From: an uncultured Gemmatimonadota bacterium
GTDB taxonomy: Bacteria > Gemmatimonadota > Gemmatimonadetes > Gemmatimonadales > Gemmatimonadaceae
Length of the DNA: 7,249 nucleotides
Reading direction: 5' to 3'
NCBI GenBank assembly: GCA_946887155.1
Contig: CAMPKM010000140.1
Span: forward strand, 1-7,249
Every line of letters begins with the position of its first letter. The first letter of the stretch is position 1. Position numbers and translations under genes: made by a program. The notes beneath the pieces were generated by a model that saw only the letters and a program-made list of their open reading frames with translations, ran no database searches and was not told the DNA's origin. Positions 1 to 6,063 of this stretch are shown here, piece by piece.

Positions 1-3
1 ACC

Positions 4-24
4 CATGCCCGGTGCCCCATGCCC
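4..24 (-). repeat. Heptamer repeat GGGCATG/GGGCACC after the lol stop codon
   Basis: Read on the minus strand, the bases right after the TAG stop form three adjacent 7-base units: GGGCATG, GGGCACC and GGGCATG. The next bases (GGT) begin like a fourth unit before the window ends. The pattern suggests the edge of a short tandem repeat between lolC/E and its downstream neighbour. Three units are few in GC-rich DNA, so chance is possible. Confidence 0.45.
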
Positions 25-1275
25 CTATTCATGGCGTATCGCCTCCAGCGGGTACAGACGTGCCGCCTGCTGCGAGGGGTAGAGCGTGGCGAGCGCCGCG
101 ATGAGGACACTGGCCGCTATGGTCAGGAGCACGTCCGAGACTTCGTTGAACGCGGGCAGGTGATCGATGAAGTAGATCTGCGGGTCGAGTGGGATCAGCT
201 TGTTCCGTCCGACCAGCATGGACACCGCCAACCCGAGCCCGACGCCTAACGCAGTGCCCAGCACGCCGATGGTGAGCCCCTGCAGGAAGAAGATCTGCTT
301 GATCGACGACGACCGCATGCCCATCGCCTTCAGGATCCCGATCTCCCGGGTCTTGTCGGCGACCACCATCGTCAGGTTGCTGACGATGTTGAACGCGGCC
401 ACCAGGATGATCAGGCCAAGGATGACGCCCATCCCCAGCTTCTCGAGCTTGAGGGCCTGGAACAGGGAGCTGTTCTGTTCCTGCCAGTCGACAGCACGGT
501 ACGGGTAGCTGAACGCCTCCTCGAGGCGCTGGCCCACTTCGGAGGCCACCCACCGGTTTTCCGTCTTGATCTCGATGCCGGTCACCGCCGAATCGAGGCT
601 CGCCAGTTCCGCGGCCTTGTCGAGCGAGATGAACACGTAGTTGTCATCGTATTCGAACATGCCGGTCCGGAACACGCCAGTCACCTCGAACTCCAGCACG
701 TTAGGCACGACGTTGCCGGTCGAGGCCGAGACGTCCTTCAGAGACGCACCGATGAGCGTGACGGTGGAACCGACCTTGACGCCGATCCGCGAGGCGAGCA
801 GGTCACCCACCACCGCACCGCTCTTCGTGCCGTCCAGCGACTCGAACCGGAAGTCTCCCTCCAGTGCATGGCTGCGAATCGAGGTCACGTCGGGCACGCC
901 GCGAGCCTGGGGTTCGATACCCGAGATGAACGCGAGCTGCGGCTCGTTGGACCCGGACCGAATCACGCCCTTGGTGTGGACCCAGGGCGCGGCGGCCACA
1001 ACCCCGGGCACGCGCTTCACGGAGTCGAGCACCGTCCTCCAGTCGGGCATGCGCATTTCGGCGCCGAACGTCAGCAACCGCAAATCCGGGCTGCCGATCA
1101 GGATCTTCTCCCGCAGGTCACGCTGCAGTCCGTTCATGACGGCCATGACGACGATCAACGCGCTCACACCCACCACCACCCCACCGATGGCGATCAGGCT
1201 GATGAACGAAAGCAGGCGGGATCCCCGGCGCGCGCGCAGGTAGCGCATCGCGATGGTCATTTCCAGCGACTTCAT
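25..1275 (-). CDS. LolC/LolE-family lipoprotein-releasing ABC transporter permease
   Basis: This is a 416-residue inner-membrane permease of the LolCDE type. The family uses ATP hydrolysed by LolD to extract mature lipoproteins from the inner membrane and pass them to the carrier LolA. The layout fits: a short cytoplasmic N-terminus (SLEMTIAMRYLRARR), TM1 at about residues 24-48, a large periplasmic domain to about 275, then TM2 (281-305), TM3 (328-355) and TM4 (380-398). The segment DKTREIGILKAMGMR after TM2 is the usual cytoplasmic coupling helix that contacts the ATPase, and the end (YPLEAIRHE) matches the family's typical P-x-EAxRxE tail. The ATG overlaps the lysS stop as ATGA, with GAGG five bases upstream, so this start is well supported. 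Only one LolC/E-like gene is visible, so it could be LolC, LolE or a single LolF-like subunit. A lolD ATPase gene would be expected beyond the left edge but is not in the window. Confidence 0.93.
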   Translation of the reverse strand: MKSLEMTIAMRYLRARRGSRLLSFISLIAIGGVVVGVSALIVVMAVMNGLQRDLREKILIGSPDLRLLTFGAEMRMPDWRTVLDSVKRVPGVVAAAPWVHTKGVIRSGSNEPQLAFISGIEPQARGVPDVTSIRSHALEGDFRFESLDGTKSGAVVGDLLASRIGVKVGSTVTLIGASLKDVSASTGNVVPNVLEFEVTGVFRTGMFEYDDNYVFISLDKAAELASLDSAVTGIEIKTENRWVASEVGQRLEEAFSYPYRAVDWQEQNSSLFQALKLEKLGMGVILGLIILVAAFNIVSNLTMVVADKTREIGILKAMGMRSSSIKQIFFLQGLTIGVLGTALGVGLGLAVSMLVGRNKLIPLDPQIYFIDHLPAFNEVSDVLLTIAASVLIAALATLYPSQQAARLYPLEAIRHE

Positions 1276-2807
1276 TCGGGCCTCATGGTCGGGAACAGGA
1301 TCACGTCGCGGATGTTCGCCGTATTCGTGAGATACATGAACAGCCGGTCGATGCCGATACCTACACCTCCCATCGGCGGCATGCCGTATTCCATCGCACG
1401 AAGGTAGTCCTCGTCAACACCCACGGCTTCTTCGTCCCCGGCGGCCTTCAACCCGGCCTGCGCTTCGAGCCGGGCCCGCTGATCGATCGGATCGTTGAGC
1501 TCGCTGAAGGCATTCGCCATTTCCTTACCCTTCGCAAACAACTCGAACCGTTCGGTCAGCGCGACATTTCCACGCTTGGGCTTGGCGAGTGGTGACAGCT
1601 CCTTGGGATAATCGAGCACGAACGTCGGAGATTCGAGCCGGCTCTCGACCAGGGCCTGGAAGATCTCGTCGAGCAACTTGGGCCGGCTCATCGTCGCCAC
1701 GTTGTTCACGCCGACGCGTTCGCCGAGGTGGCGGAGATCACCCTGGTTGAGCGCCATGACGTCCAGGCCGGCGGCCCCATTCAGCGAGGGCACCCATTCG
1801 ATACGCGGAAACGGCGGATGGAGTGACGGGACCACGACCAGTGAATCGTCAGGCAGCACGATCCGCTCTTCCGTTGAAATAGCGTCCGCGCCCAGCACGT
1901 TCGCCACCGCGCTGGCCGCCGCGACCAGCAGCGACTCGACGCGCGACATCATGGTCGTATAGTCCGCAAACGCTTCGTAGAACTCCAGCATCGTGAATTC
2001 CGGATTGTGCGTCCGGTCGATGCCCTCGTTCCGGAAGTCGTGGCCGATCTCGTACACTCGCCCGAAACCGCCCACCACCAGCCGCTTCAGGTACAGCTCG
2101 TCGGCGATGCGCAGGTACAACGGCATGTCCAGCGCGTTATGGTGCGTCAGGAACGGCCGCGCGGCCGCCCCGCCATACTGCGGCTGCAGCACCGGCGTCT
2201 CCACCTCCAGGTAGTCGAGCGCGTCGAGGTACGCACGGATCGCCGAGATCATCCGCGAGCGCGCCACGAACCGGCGCCGGACCTCCGGATGAACGGCCAG
2301 GTCTGCATAACGCTGGCGGTACCGCTGCTCGGGATCGGCGAACCCCGAGTGCCTGACGAGTTGTCCGTCGGCGCGCTCCTCCTTCCCGAACGGGAGCGGG
2401 CGGAGCGACTTCGCCAGCAGCGTCACCGACTCCACGCGGATGGTGGTTTCTCCCGTGCGCGTGCGGAACAGGGGGCCGGAGACGCCGATCACGTCGCCCA
2501 GGTCCAGCAGGTCAACCAGCCGGAAGACCTCTTCGCCGAGGTCATCGCGGCGGAAGTAGAGCTGGATTCGCGACCACTGGTCGGCCAGGTGACCGAACAC
2601 CGTCTTGCCGTGTGGCCGCCATGCCACCAGCCGCCCGGCGACGCGCACGGTCGCTCCCTCTTCGGCGCCATCGGGCAGCGCTCGCAACGCAGCCGACGCG
2701 TCGTGCGTCGGGTCGAAGGCATACGCAAAAGGGGCCACGCCCGCGGCGTCGAGCGCGGACAGTTTTTCGCGCCGCGCCTTCATCACGAAATTCAGGTCGT
2801 CGCTCAC
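1272..2807 (-). CDS. lysS: Lysyl-tRNA synthetase, class II
   Basis: This cytoplasmic enzyme charges tRNA-Lys with lysine using ATP. It has 511 residues, close to the 505 of E. coli LysS. An OB-fold anticodon-binding domain lies at about 53-135 (VRVAGRLVAWRPHGK, then RIQLYF). The class II catalytic core follows: motif 1 near 185-207, motif 2 at about 258-277 (DFRNEG then HNPEFTMLEFYEA), the lysine-site segment KGKEMANAFSELNDP at 426-440, and motif 3 at 481-490 (GVGIGIDRLF). Residue 236 is Asp where E. coli has Pro (YLRIADELYL versus YLRIAPELYL). The chosen start is GTG at 2807: it overlaps the prfB TGA as GTGA and has GGAGG four bases upstream (2812-2816). An in-frame ATG at 2783 is a weaker alternative. 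The reading frame stays open far upstream inside prfB, but that part is a shadow. The prfB-lysS order is the same as in E. coli. Confidence 0.98.
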   Translation of the reverse strand: MSDDLNFVMKARREKLSALDAAGVAPFAYAFDPTHDASAALRALPDGAEEGATVRVAGRLVAWRPHGKTVFGHLADQWSRIQLYFRRDDLGEEVFRLVDLLDLGDVIGVSGPLFRTRTGETTIRVESVTLLAKSLRPLPFGKEERADGQLVRHSGFADPEQRYRQRYADLAVHPEVRRRFVARSRMISAIRAYLDALDYLEVETPVLQPQYGGAAARPFLTHHNALDMPLYLRIADELYLKRLVVGGFGRVYEIGHDFRNEGIDRTHNPEFTMLEFYEAFADYTTMMSRVESLLVAAASAVANVLGADAISTEERIVLPDDSLVVVPSLHPPFPRIEWVPSLNGAAGLDVMALNQGDLRHLGERVGVNNVATMSRPKLLDEIFQALVESRLESPTFVLDYPKELSPLAKPKRGNVALTERFELFAKGKEMANAFSELNDPIDQRARLEAQAGLKAAGDEEAVGVDEDYLRAMEYGMPPMGGVGIGIDRLFMYLTNTANIRDVILFPTMRPE

Positions 2808-3929
2808 ACGGCCTCCGCGGCTCGCGAGGGGGCGCCGAACCGCTTGAGGTAGGCCTCGATGAATTCGTCGATGTCGCCGTCCATGATCCGCTGCACGTCC
2901 GGGATCTTGAGCTCTGTCCGGTGATCGTTGACCATCGTGTACGGCTGGAACACGTAGCTGCGGATCTGGCTCCCGAACGTGTTGTCCGCCTTGGTGGCGT
3001 CCAGCTTCGCCTTGGCCGCCGCCTGCTTTTCTGCTTCGAGCTGGTACAGCTTGTTCTTGAGCTGCTTCATCGCGGTCGCCTTGTTCTTGAACTGCGAGCG
3101 CTCCTGCTGCGATGACACCACGATGCCCGAGGGGATGTGCGTCAGGCGGACCGCGGAACTCGTCTTGTTCACGTGCTGGCCGCCGGCGCCGCTGGCGCGG
3201 AAGACGTCCATGCGAATGTCTTCCTCGCGGATCTCGATGTTGATCTCGGTATCGACGACCGGATACACGAACACCTGCGCGAACGACGTGTGACGGCGGG
3301 CGTTGGAGTCGAACGGCGAGATGCGGACCAACCGGTGCACGCCGGTTTCGGTGCGCAGGAAACCGTACGCGAACTGGCCGGTGATTTCGAGGACTGCCCC
3401 CTTGATGCCGGCTTCCTCGCCCTCGCTCATGTCGAGAATCTCGACGGTGTAGCCATGACGTTCCGCCCACCGCGTGTACATGCGCATGAGCATTTCCGAC
3501 CAGTCCATCGCCTCAGTGCCGCCCGCGCCGGCGGCAATCTCGATCTGGGCGCTCCGCCAGTCATCGGGCCCGCGAAGGAGCGAGCGCACCTCGAATTCGC
3601 GGATGTCACCGGTCAGCGACCGGAGCTCGGTGTCCAGTTCCGCCGCCACCGCGGTATCGGGTTCCGCGTCGAGGAGCTCGTCCAGCTCGCGAGCACTCGT
3701 TATGCGGTCATCGAGCCGGTCGAAGGGCTCGACCCAGCCCTTCAGTTCCTTGACGCGCTGGACGACGACCTTCGCGTTGTCCTGGTTGTTCCAGAAGGCG
3801 CCGTCGGCCATCTGTTCCTCGAGACGTCCCTGCTCGTCGCGCAGACGCGCGAGGTCAAAGATGCCTCCTGAGCTCCTCGAGCCGCTCGTGCAACTCGTTC
3901 AGAGAGCGGGCGCGCTCCGATTCCGCCAT
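2804..3929 (-). CDS. prfB: Peptide chain release factor 2, with programmed +1 frameshift
   Basis: RF2 recognises UGA and UAA stop codons in the ribosomal A site and triggers release of the finished peptide. The gene starts at ATG 3929 (AGGA six bases upstream) and reads 24 codons (MAESERARSLNELHERL...) to an in-frame TGA at 3857-3855. A +1 shift at CTT TGA C continues as DLARLRDEQGRLEEQ and joins the frame of the internal ATG at 3811, giving 374 residues. In the full product the stop-codon-reading SPF motif is at 204-206 and the peptidyl-hydrolysis GGQ motif at 249-251, one residue off the E. coli positions. The residue four before GGQ is Ala (RASGAGGQ), matching most bacteria and unlike the Thr246 of E. 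coli K-12. Taking 3811 as the start would lose 39 residues of N-terminal domain 1. The gene is first in an operon with lysS and the lol permease. Confidence 0.98.
3854..3869 (-). other. Programmed +1 ribosomal frameshift site of prfB
   Basis: On the minus strand the site reads AGGAGG CAT CTT TGA C. An internal Shine-Dalgarno-like AGGAGG lies exactly three bases before the CTT slippery codon, which is followed by the in-frame UGA and a C. The spacing and arrangement equal the E. coli site (AGGGGG TAT CTT TGA C). In the known mechanism, low RF2 slows termination at this UGA, the tRNA on CUU slips to UUU, and full-length RF2 is made; high RF2 terminates at codon 25. RF2 thus controls its own level. 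Confidence 0.97.
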
Positions 3930-3956
3930 CGCTGTTCCTGCCTCCCGGTGTGCGAA

Positions 3957-3990
3957 GAGCCGCTCTCGCCTCGACAGGGAGAAACGGCTC
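3957..3990 (-). promoter_or_regulatory. Leader hairpin in the prfB 5' untranslated region
   Basis: The transcript can form a 34-base hairpin. GAGCCG (3990-3985) pairs with CGGCTC (3962-3957). After a small internal loop (TT against G), TCTC pairs with GAGA. After a one-base bulge (C), CCT pairs with AGG, closing a GTCG tetraloop. That gives 13 base pairs, 28 bases upstream of the prfB ATG and just upstream of GGGAGG and AGGA. No T-run follows, so it is a poor intrinsic terminator; a leader structure affecting translation, mRNA stability or end protection is more likely. Its role is inferred only. Confidence 0.6.
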
Positions 3991-4015
3991 GCTCCGCAAG
4001 TGCCTGACGTTCAGC

Positions 4016-4044
4016 AGTATAGCGGAGCGTGGTCCACGCATCCA
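4016..4044 (-). promoter_or_regulatory. Candidate sigma70-type promoter of the prfB-lysS-lol operon
   Basis: In the 131-bp gap between the zinc-ribbon gene and prfB, TATACT (4021-4016) matches the -10 consensus at five of six positions. The -35 candidate, TGGATG (4044-4039) with a 17-base spacer, is weak at three of six. Transcription would start near 4010, giving a leader of about 80 bases that contains the hairpin at 3957-3990. A promoter is expected here because this gap is the only sizeable one before the operon. Confidence 0.4.
4027..4039. repeat. Perfect 13-bp palindrome in the prfB promoter spacer
   Basis: GCGTGGACCACGC (minus strand) is a perfect inverted repeat of six plus six bases around a central A. 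It sits five bases upstream of the candidate -10 box and overlaps the end of the weak -35, a typical place for a repressor or activator site. No known regulator motif is recognised, and in GC-rich DNA the match could be chance. Confidence 0.45.
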
Positions 4045-4060
4045 CCCTTGCACCGGAGCC

Positions 4061-5005
4061 CTAGAAGATCTTCCGGCCGCCGGCCAGCACGTCGTTCAGC
4101 GCTTCCTGGAAATGCCCCGTCGACTCGGCGAACTCGCGGCCGACCTGCTCGACGAACTCTTCGTAACTCTTCTTGATCTCGTCGCGAAAGAGCTGCTTCA
4201 GCGTACCGGCCTGGATGCCTTCTTCGCGCTTGGTTGGATTATAGGCCACCATGTCCGACACCAGGGCGCGCGCCAGCCGGCGCGCCTTCTGGTTAGGGTC
4301 GTTGGCGAGAAACGGATTGATCGGCTTGCGTGGTACCACCGCCGGCGACGGTGCCGGTGTCGACGGCGTCGAAAACGCGGCCGACACATTTCCGCCGCTC
4401 GCGAAGGCAGTCGTTGAACTTTCCTTGGTGGCCGCCGGCGATTCCGGAATCGTGGTCCGTGACGGTGGCGTCAACGGCGCGCCAAATGACATCGACAGCG
4501 TCGACGGAGATTTCTGTTCCTTCGCGGGTTCGGCACGCGGGGTTGCTTGCGGTGCCGGAGATTTTCCGGATGGTTTCGCCGGCTCCTGCGGGACGGCCGC
4601 GGAGATCCTCGGCGAAAAGGGCGGCGTTCGCGTTCGCGGCGTGGAGGGTGCCGTCCCGCCTGACGCTGGAAGTACCGGTGACGCCGGCGCAGGGGGTCGC
4701 GGTGGCGTCGTGGCTCGGCGTTCAACACGCGGTACTGGAGGCGGCCAGGCAACCGCACCGGCTGGTGTGGCTGCCGCCGCATGCGCCGGCGTCCCCCGGA
4801 GAACGGGTTTCACGCCTCTCGGCGTGGATCCCGTCGCGGCTCCGCCCACCGGCGCGACGACGGGCAGCTCGTCACCCCAGCTGATGGCCGCGCCCACGGG
4901 AATCAAACCTCCGCAGACCGAGCAACGCGCTCGCATCGAGATGCTCGTGATCTTCGCCGGATCAAGGCGAAACACCGAGCGACACTCCGGGCAGGAAACG
5001 TTCAT
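4061..5005 (-). CDS. Zinc-ribbon protein with long disordered linker and conserved-looking C-terminal domain
   Basis: This 314-residue protein has no assigned function. Residues 3-35 form an MJ0042-type zinc ribbon: CPEC at 5-8, then FRLDPAKI, then CSVC at 28-31, with IPV just after. Residues about 45-228 are extremely rich in Pro, Ala, Ser and Thr with no hydrophobic segment, so they are probably disordered. Residues about 229-314 return to ordered sequence and are charged and probably helical (KARRLARALVSDMV, YNPTKR, then KKSYEEFVEQVGREF). Similar tails occur, from memory, in other bacterial zinc-ribbon proteins. No signal peptide or membrane span is visible, so a cytoplasmic location is likely. 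The ATG overlaps the stop of the upstream GGDEF gene as ATGA and has no recognisable Shine-Dalgarno, so it is probably translated by coupling. A partnership with the GGDEF protein is inferred from this arrangement only. Confidence 0.87.
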   Translation of the reverse strand: MNVSCPECRSVFRLDPAKITSISMRARCSVCGGLIPVGAAISWGDELPVVAPVGGAATGSTPRGVKPVLRGTPAHAAAATPAGAVAWPPPVPRVERRATTPPRPPAPASPVLPASGGTAPSTPRTRTPPFSPRISAAVPQEPAKPSGKSPAPQATPRAEPAKEQKSPSTLSMSFGAPLTPPSRTTIPESPAATKESSTTAFASGGNVSAAFSTPSTPAPSPAVVPRKPINPFLANDPNQKARRLARALVSDMVAYNPTKREEGIQAGTLKQLFRDEIKKSYEEFVEQVGREFAESTGHFQEALNDVLAGGRKIF

Positions 5006-5997
5006 CGAAAACGCAAGCTGGGTGGAGTCTGGTATCCGGGACGAGGTTGTACCGGAGTAAGTGGATCCGTGCGTCGGTCAACTGAAAACACGGAACCGTG
5101 GAGTGACTTCGCGTACGACTTCATTTCACTGGCCAGTTCGCTCACCTGCGCTGCCGAGGTAAAAGGCCTCTTCTCATTCGTGACGACGCCGATCGACAAG
5201 GTCATCAAGGGCACACGATGCAACTGGCCACGACGATCCTTGCCGAAGAAATAACCCGCCCGCCGATCGGACTCCGAGTACTGAAATGGAACCAGCGCGT
5301 CGAACACCTCGATGATCTCCGAGCAAACGGACTGAACCGCGCCGGCAGGAATAATGAAGATGAAGTCGTCTCCTCCGATGTGACCGATGAACCCCTGCTC
5401 ACCGCACACCCCCTTCACGACGTCGTGCAGTATACGAGCCAGCACGCGGATCACACGATCGCCCTCGTGGAAGCCGTACCGGTCGTTGAATTCCTTGAAG
5501 TGATCCAGGTCGGCATACGACACAGCGAAATGTTCACCAGTAGCCAAATACCTGGTGATCCAGGTCTCGATGATATCGGTGCCCGGCAGCCGCGTGGAGG
5601 GGTGTACGTGCACGTCGCGATCCGACCGGGCAAGGACGGCTCGCAGCCGGCTCCGCGCCTCCACAACCGGCGTGTCCGGCGACAGCACCTCGTCAGCACC
5701 CGCCGCGAAACACCGTTCCATGTCCTCGGTACCGCCGCGGCATAACGCGATGGTCGGGATCACGCCGGTGTAGGAGTCACGCTTGATGCGAGTACACGCC
5801 GACTCGGCCTCCTCGAGCCGGGTCCTGGCGTCGGCAATCACGACGCGCGGTCTCCCCCGGAGGCACCGGGCCAGCAGCTCATCGGCCGTGCGCACGTATT
5901 CGCGCAGCGCACCATTTGCGGAGAGCCAGTCTTCCACCGCGGGAATCAGCGGCCTCGAATCTTCCGCGAGCAGCAGGGCGGCAAAATTGCTCTTCAC
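5002..5997 (-). CDS. Receiver-like/GGDEF (GGDDF) domain protein, possible diguanylate cyclase
   Basis: This is a 331-residue, apparently soluble protein. Residues about 5-123 resemble a response-regulator receiver: acidic pair E12/D13 (LLLAEDS) and a possible phospho-acceptor D56 (RVVIAD). The conserved Lys appears replaced by Ser106 (VLSPD) and the conserved Thr/Ser by Cys86, so normal phosphotransfer is doubtful. Residues about 135-310 form a GGDEF domain with TRLPGT, the metal-site segment YADLDHFKEFND (161-172), FHEGD (176-180), the signature GGDDF (208-212), and LSIGVVT (267-273). GGDEF proteins convert two GTP to c-di-GMP. Here the fourth signature residue is Asp instead of Glu, and the inhibitory RxxD site normally just before the signature is absent (EQGF). 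A stretch with DRRAGYFFGKDRRG (244-257) lengthens the part between signature and SIGVV. The start is GTG: the receiver needs it, and an in-frame stop lies seven codons upstream. No good Shine-Dalgarno was seen. It overlaps the downstream zinc-ribbon gene by four bases. Confidence 0.9.
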   Translation of the reverse strand: MKSNFAALLLAEDSRPLIPAVEDWLSANGALREYVRTADELLARCLRGRPRVVIADARTRLEEAESACTRIKRDSYTGVIPTIALCRGGTEDMERCFAAGADEVLSPDTPVVEARSRLRAVLARSDRDVHVHPSTRLPGTDIIETWITRYLATGEHFAVSYADLDHFKEFNDRYGFHEGDRVIRVLARILHDVVKGVCGEQGFIGHIGGDDFIFIIPAGAVQSVCSEIIEVFDALVPFQYSESDRRAGYFFGKDRRGQLHRVPLMTLSIGVVTNEKRPFTSAAQVSELASEMKSYAKSLHGSVFSVDRRTDPLTPVQPRPGYQTPPSLRFR

Positions 5998-6004
5998 GTT
6001 TGCG

Positions 6005-6019
6005 TTAAGTTGCCCTTAA
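6005..6019. repeat. Small palindrome upstream of the GGDEF gene start
   Basis: TTAAG and CTTAA flank five bases (GGCAA on the minus strand), 7 to 21 bases before the GTG start of the GGDEF gene. It lies in a locally AT-rich patch, where a promoter or operator might be, but the stem is only five pairs with four A/T pairs. It could hinder or mark ribosome entry. No specific regulator is recognised. Confidence 0.3.
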
Positions 6020-6031
6020 TCAATGAATTAG

Positions 6032-6063
6032 AGCACTCACTTCACGCACTTCATGAGAGTGCT
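6032..6063. repeat. Inverted repeat at the 3' end of the exported-protein gene
   Basis: AGCACTC (6063-6057, minus strand) and GAGTGCT (6038-6032) are perfect 7-base inverted arms around an 18-base loop. The first arm overlaps the TAG stop of the upstream gene. The loop side contains a near-exact 9-bp direct repeat (TGAAGTGCG then TGAAGTGAG). The downstream bases (CTAATTC) are not a T-run, so this is at best a weak intrinsic terminator; a protein-binding site is an alternative. The 64-base gap 5998-6061 holds no clear promoter. Confidence 0.4.

Noticed and set aside
2007..2852. Long plus-strand open frame opposite lysS.
   Set aside because: Arg/Gln/Val-rich shadow of a high-GC gene with no recognisable domain; lysS on the other strand is certain.
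2808..3470. Upstream extension of the lysS reading frame inside prfB, which would give a 732-residue protein.
   Set aside because: The extra residues are Arg/Gly/His-rich without any known domain and lie entirely over prfB on the same strand. The GTG at 2807 with GGAGG and the GTGA overlap explains lysS fully.
3137..3871. Long plus-strand open frame opposite prfB.
   Set aside because: Antisense shadow of prfB, composition typical of complementary-frame translation and no domain seen.
3957..3990. The hairpin as an intrinsic terminator of the zinc-ribbon gene.
   Set aside because: No T-run follows on the minus strand, and it sits after a candidate promoter and close to the prfB start, so a leader structure fits better.
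3742..4053. Minus-strand open frame of 103 residues across the prfB leader.
   Set aside because: It crosses the promoter gap and the start of prfB in a different frame with no family resemblance; the prfB leader frame accounts for this stretch.
4251..5060. Plus-strand open frame of 269 residues opposite the zinc-ribbon gene.
   Set aside because: Gly/Ala/Val-rich translation is the expected complement of the Pro/Ala/Ser/Thr linker; the minus strand has a real zinc ribbon and an overlap with its neighbour.
5998..6061. A c-di-GMP riboswitch before the GGDEF gene.
   Set aside because: The gap is too short and shows no riboswitch core; only small repeats are present.
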